This document shows positions 25,676 to 28,675 of a stretch of 28,675 bases of DNA, piece by piece. This stretch comes from an uncultured Lachnospiraceae bacterium (GTDB taxonomy: Bacteria; Bacillota; Clostridia; Lachnospirales; Lachnospiraceae), in assembly GCA_900539175.1 (NCBI GenBank), contig UQAW01000049.1:1-28675 (forward strand). The letters are read 5' to 3'. The position numbers and the translations under genes are program-made. The notes beneath the pieces were generated by a model that saw only the letters and a list, made by a program, of their open reading frames with translations, ran no database searches and had not been told where the DNA came from. Position 1 is the first letter of the stretch. Each line of letters starts with the position of its first letter.

Positions 25676-28579
25676 ATGACGGATGCCTATGAATTGATAC
25701 AGCAGGAGGAGATACAGGATGTCCATGCAAAGGGCTATCTTTTAAAACATAAGAAAAGCGGAGCCAGAGTGATGCTTCTGGCAAATGATGATGAGAATAA
25801 GGTATTCAATATCGCCTTCCGTACACCGCCGGCCAACTCCACCGGGGTTGCTCATATTATTGAGCATACGGTGCTCTGCGGTTCCGAGAAGTTTCCGCTG
25901 AAGGATCCCTTCGTGGAACTGGTAAAAGGAAGTTTGAATACTTTTTTGAATGCCATGACATACCCGGATAAGACCATGTTTCCGGTTGCAAGCTGCAATG
26001 ATGCGGATTTTCAGAACCTGATGGATGTTTATCTGGATGCGGTATTCCATCCGAATATCTATAAAAATGAAAAAATCTTTCAGCAGGAAGGATGGCATTA
26101 CCATCTGGAGCAGGAATCCGATCCGCTGACATACAACGGTGTAGTATATAATGAAATGAAAGGTGCATTTTCATCCGCAGATGAGGTGCTGAATCGGGAA
26201 GTGTTCAATACCTTGTTCCCGGACACGGCATATGGGGTAGAATCCGGGGGTGACCCAAAAGTAATTCCTTCCTTAAGCTATGAAGAATTTCTGGATTTCC
26301 ACCGGAAATATTACCATCCGTCTAATAGTTATATCTACCTGTATGGAAATATGGATATGAAAGAGAAACTGGATTGGCTGGACCGGGAATATCTGAGTAA
26401 ATTTGATGCCATAGAGGTGGATTCCAGAATTCAGCTTCAGAAGCCATTTGGGGAAACAAAGGATGTGACACTTTCTTACCCGATTCTGGAACATGAGGAA
26501 GAAGCAGATAACACGTATCTTTCTTATAATATGGTGGCAGGTACGACACTTGACGTCAAACTCAATGTAGCATTTTCTGTTTTGGAATATGCCCTTTTGG
26601 ATGCTCCGGGTGCCCCTGTAAAGCAGGCGCTTCTGGATGCACAGATTGGAAAAGATGTAGAAGGGTCTTATGAAGACGGAATTTTGCAGCCGTATTTCCA
26701 GATCGTTGCGAAGAATGCCAATGCTTCCGATAAGGAACGTTTTTTGAACGTCATTCATGATACACTGCAGAAAATTGTGGATAAGGGAATTGATAAGAAA
26801 GCCGTACTGGCGGGAATCAATTACTTTGAATTCCGATTCCGTGAGGCAGATTACGCATCTTACCCAAAGGGGCTGATGTATGGGATTGATGTATTTGACA
26901 GTTGGCTTTACGATGATGAAAAACCTTGGATGCATCTGAAACAGCTTGCAGTGTTCGAAGAACTGAAAAAAGAGGTGGAACATGGTTACTATGAAGCGCT
27001 GATTCAGAGATATCTTCTGGACAATCCTCATTCCTCCATTGTAACGTTGGTACCGAAGAAGGGACTTGCAGAGAAAGAAGAGCAGGAAACAGCAGAGAAG
27101 CTGGCGGCTTATAAAGCAACATTATCCCGGGAAGAGCTTCAAAAACTGATAAAACAGACAAAAGCTCTGGAAGAATTTCAGGAGGCAGAAGACAGTGAAG
27201 AAGCGAAACAGTGTATTCCGCTGCTGAAACGTTCGGATATCAGCCGTGATTCTGTTCGGTTGTACAATGAAGAACATCGCCAGGGCGATACGGTGCTGCT
27301 CCATCATAACCTGTTCACCAATGGGATCGCGTACGTGGATCTTTTATTTGATACAAAACAAGTTCCGGATGAACTGGTATCTTATATGGGAATCTTAAAG
27401 TCCGTACTTGGTCTTGTAAGTACCGAACACTATACCTATAGTGAACTGTTTAACGAAATCAATGCAAATACCGGCGGAATCCACTGTGGTCTGCAGGTGT
27501 TCCAGAAACCGGCTGAAAATAAAGACTGCACCAGAATGTTTGGAATCCGTATGAAATGCCTTTACCCGAAACTGGATTTTGCATTTGAGATGGTGAAAGA
27601 GATACTGACAACTTCAAAACTGGATGACGAAAAACGTCTTTGTGAAATCTTAAGCAGTCTTAAATCCAGACTCCAACAGGCAATTCCAGGTGCAGGACAT
27701 TCCAGCGCCGTGATGCGTGCCAGCTCCTACTTTTCGCCAGCTTCCTACTTTCAGGAACAAATTGCCGGAATCACCTTCTATCAACTGGTAGAAGATCTGG
27801 AGAAAAACTTTACACAACGAAAAGCAGATCTGATCTGTAAACTGAAAACCCTGTTAACTTATATTTTCCGTTCTGAGAACCTTCTGGTCAGCATCACTTC
27901 TGATCAGAAAGGATATGAAGGAATGGAACAACGAGTTGCGGACCTGAAAACCTGTCTGCATACGGAAGACGTGGAGAACGGGAAGATAACTTACCGCCTT
28001 GAACAGAAAAATGAAGCTTTCAAGACGGCAGGTCAGGTACAATACGTAGCTGCCTGCGGCAATTTCCGGAAAGCCGGCCACGACTATAACGGAAGCCTTC
28101 GAATCCTGAAGACGATTCTGAACTATGACTACCTCTGGATGAATTTAAGAGTAAAAGGCGGCGCCTACGGCTGTATGTGTGGTTTCAAACGCACCGGAGA
28201 TGCCTACCTGGTATCCTACCGCGATCCGAACCTTGCAAAAACCCTTCAAACCTATGAAGGATGCGCCGAATACCTGAAAAACTTTACCTGTTCCGATCGT
28301 GACATGACAAAATACATCATCGGAACCATCAGCGAACTGGACACTCCGCTGAACCCGTCTGCCAAAGGAAACCTTTCTTTGAACTGTTACTTCAGCGGCA
28401 TGACCGAGTCCGATTTCCAAAAAGAGCGGGATGAAATCCTGGATGCTGCCTGCAAAGATATCCAGGCACTCGCCCCCCTGGTAGAAGCCGTTGTCGCCCA
28501 ACACAACATCTGCGTTATCGGCAGCGCCGCCGGAATCGAAAAAGATAAAGACCTTTTCAAAGAAGTCAAAGAGTTTTAA
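25676..28579 (+). CDS. M16C zinc metallopeptidase (presequence protease / insulinase family)
   Basis: The 967-residue protein is a full-length M16C peptidase with two homologous halves joined by a charged linker (about 460-520, rich in Glu and Lys). The inverted zinc motif is HIIEH at residues 60-64, and the third ligand is Glu160 in VVYNEMKGAF. The gap of 96 residues equals that in plant PreP. SFTYPDKTMFPV-like text (MTYPDKTMFPVAS) and the C-terminal MNLRVKGGAYGCMCGF substrate-binding segment are also conserved. No signal peptide is seen, so it acts in the cytoplasm, degrading peptides in a closed chamber. A good AAAGGAGAGAAG site precedes ATG. It is unrelated to the dextran genes. Codon use turns markedly C-rich in the last 500 bases compared with the first part. 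Confidence 0.92.
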   Translation: MTDAYELIQQEEIQDVHAKGYLLKHKKSGARVMLLANDDENKVFNIAFRTPPANSTGVAHIIEHTVLCGSEKFPLKDPFVELVKGSLNTFLNAMTYPDKTMFPVASCNDADFQNLMDVYLDAVFHPNIYKNEKIFQQEGWHYHLEQESDPLTYNGVVYNEMKGAFSSADEVLNREVFNTLFPDTAYGVESGGDPKVIPSLSYEEFLDFHRKYYHPSNSYIYLYGNMDMKEKLDWLDREYLSKFDAIEVDSRIQLQKPFGETKDVTLSYPILEHEEEADNTYLSYNMVAGTTLDVKLNVAFSVLEYALLDAPGAPVKQALLDAQIGKDVEGSYEDGILQPYFQIVAKNANASDKERFLNVIHDTLQKIVDKGIDKKAVLAGINYFEFRFREADYASYPKGLMYGIDVFDSWLYDDEKPWMHLKQLAVFEELKKEVEHGYYEALIQRYLLDNPHSSIVTLVPKKGLAEKEEQETAEKLAAYKATLSREELQKLIKQTKALEEFQEAEDSEEAKQCIPLLKRSDISRDSVRLYNEEHRQGDTVLLHHNLFTNGIAYVDLLFDTKQVPDELVSYMGILKSVLGLVSTEHYTYSELFNEINANTGGIHCGLQVFQKPAENKDCTRMFGIRMKCLYPKLDFAFEMVKEILTTSKLDDEKRLCEILSSLKSRLQQAIPGAGHSSAVMRASSYFSPASYFQEQIAGITFYQLVEDLEKNFTQRKADLICKLKTLLTYIFRSENLLVSITSDQKGYEGMEQRVADLKTCLHTEDVENGKITYRLEQKNEAFKTAGQVQYVAACGNFRKAGHDYNGSLRILKTILNYDYLWMNLRVKGGAYGCMCGFKRTGDAYLVSYRDPNLAKTLQTYEGCAEYLKNFTCSDRDMTKYIIGTISELDTPLNPSAKGNLSLNCYFSGMTESDFQKERDEILDAACKDIQALAPLVEAVVAQHNICVIGSAAGIEKDKDLFKEVKEF

Positions 28580-28600
28580 GTGTAGACAATCAGATGATGA

Positions 28601-28626
28601 AAGCGTCAAAAGATATTTTGACGCTT
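28601..28626 (+). terminator. Perfect hairpin after the M16 gene, possible terminator
   Basis: AAGCGTCAAAA (28601-28611) and TTTTGACGCTT (28616-28626) form an 11-bp perfect stem with the loop GATA. No T-tract follows on this strand, so it may be a bidirectional or Rho-assisted stop or a simple 3'-end hairpin. Confidence 0.5.
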
Positions 28627-28635
28627 ATGATATAC

Positions 28636-28667
28636 GGATTGCTTCGCATTTCATGCTCCCGCAATCC
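28636..28667. repeat. Palindromic intergenic repeat at the window edge (REP-like)
   Basis: GGATTGC (28636-28642) pairs with GCAATCC (28661-28667), and nested inside is GCAT-TTC-ATGC. The inner TTTCATGC also occurs in the 1-60 and 5194-5309 elements, suggesting a related family of nested palindromes. Only one copy is visible, and it may continue past the window. Confidence 0.45.
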
Positions 28668-28675
28668 TAAAACAC

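Noticed and set aside
26273..27031. 252-codon minus-strand frame opposite the M16 peptidase gene
   Set aside because: It is a shadow of the coding frame with no start signals and no recognisable product.
1..28675. CRISPR array, prophage, tRNA or rRNA genes, riboswitch
   Set aside because: No regularly spaced repeats, phage structural or integrase genes, cloverleaf sequences or known aptamer cores were recognised by eye on either strand.

Overview
The window looks like a chromosomal segment from a low-to-mid GC gut Firmicute, most likely a Lachnospiraceae relative. This rests on strong AGGAGG-type ribosome sites, S-layer-homology (SLH) triplets of the Lachnospiraceae style, a CUT1 sugar transporter with no ATPase gene, a short YEKP...IFSS peptide downstream of a giant secreted protein, and an M16C peptidase. 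No ribosomal or tRNA gene allows a firmer placement.

The main theme is breakdown and use of alpha-1,6-glucan (dextran or isomalto-oligosaccharides). A cell-surface GH66 dextranase-family enzyme (332-3652) stands alone on the left. A seven-gene cluster on the right runs from a LacI-family regulator (11357-12376) to a strong terminator near 24720. It encodes a sugar-binding lipoprotein, two permeases, a cytoplasmic GH13 oligo-1,6-glucosidase, an SLH-anchored GH27 protein of the isomaltodextranase type, and a secreted GH31 enzyme with carbohydrate-binding modules. The inferred flow is: GH66 cuts the polymer outside, GH27 and GH31 trim or rearrange it to isomaltose-size products, the transporter imports them, and GH13 hydrolyses them to glucose. 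The regulator probably acts at a 22-bp perfect palindrome at the start site of a near-consensus promoter (12491-12550), with a second imperfect copy just upstream of the -35 box.

The left third (1-11350) is visibly more AT-rich and scarred. It holds a second LacI-family gene broken by a one-base loss in a G run. Two inverted copies of a small nested-palindrome element flank the GH66 and broken-regulator block. It also holds a partial duplication of the upstream region and signal peptide of the next gene, killed by a 7-bp tandem duplication, and a chimeric insertion-sequence relic. The intact copy of that duplicated gene encodes a 1481-residue secreted protein (6096-10541) in which a carbohydrate-binding module interrupts a Cna_B-like domain. 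It is followed 15 bases later by the 80-residue YEKP...IFSS peptide gene. This pair is the best candidate here for an undescribed system.

The right end (24800-28600) is ordinary: an SseB-like protein and an M16C zinc metallopeptidase, followed by a hairpin and a palindromic intergenic repeat at the window edge.
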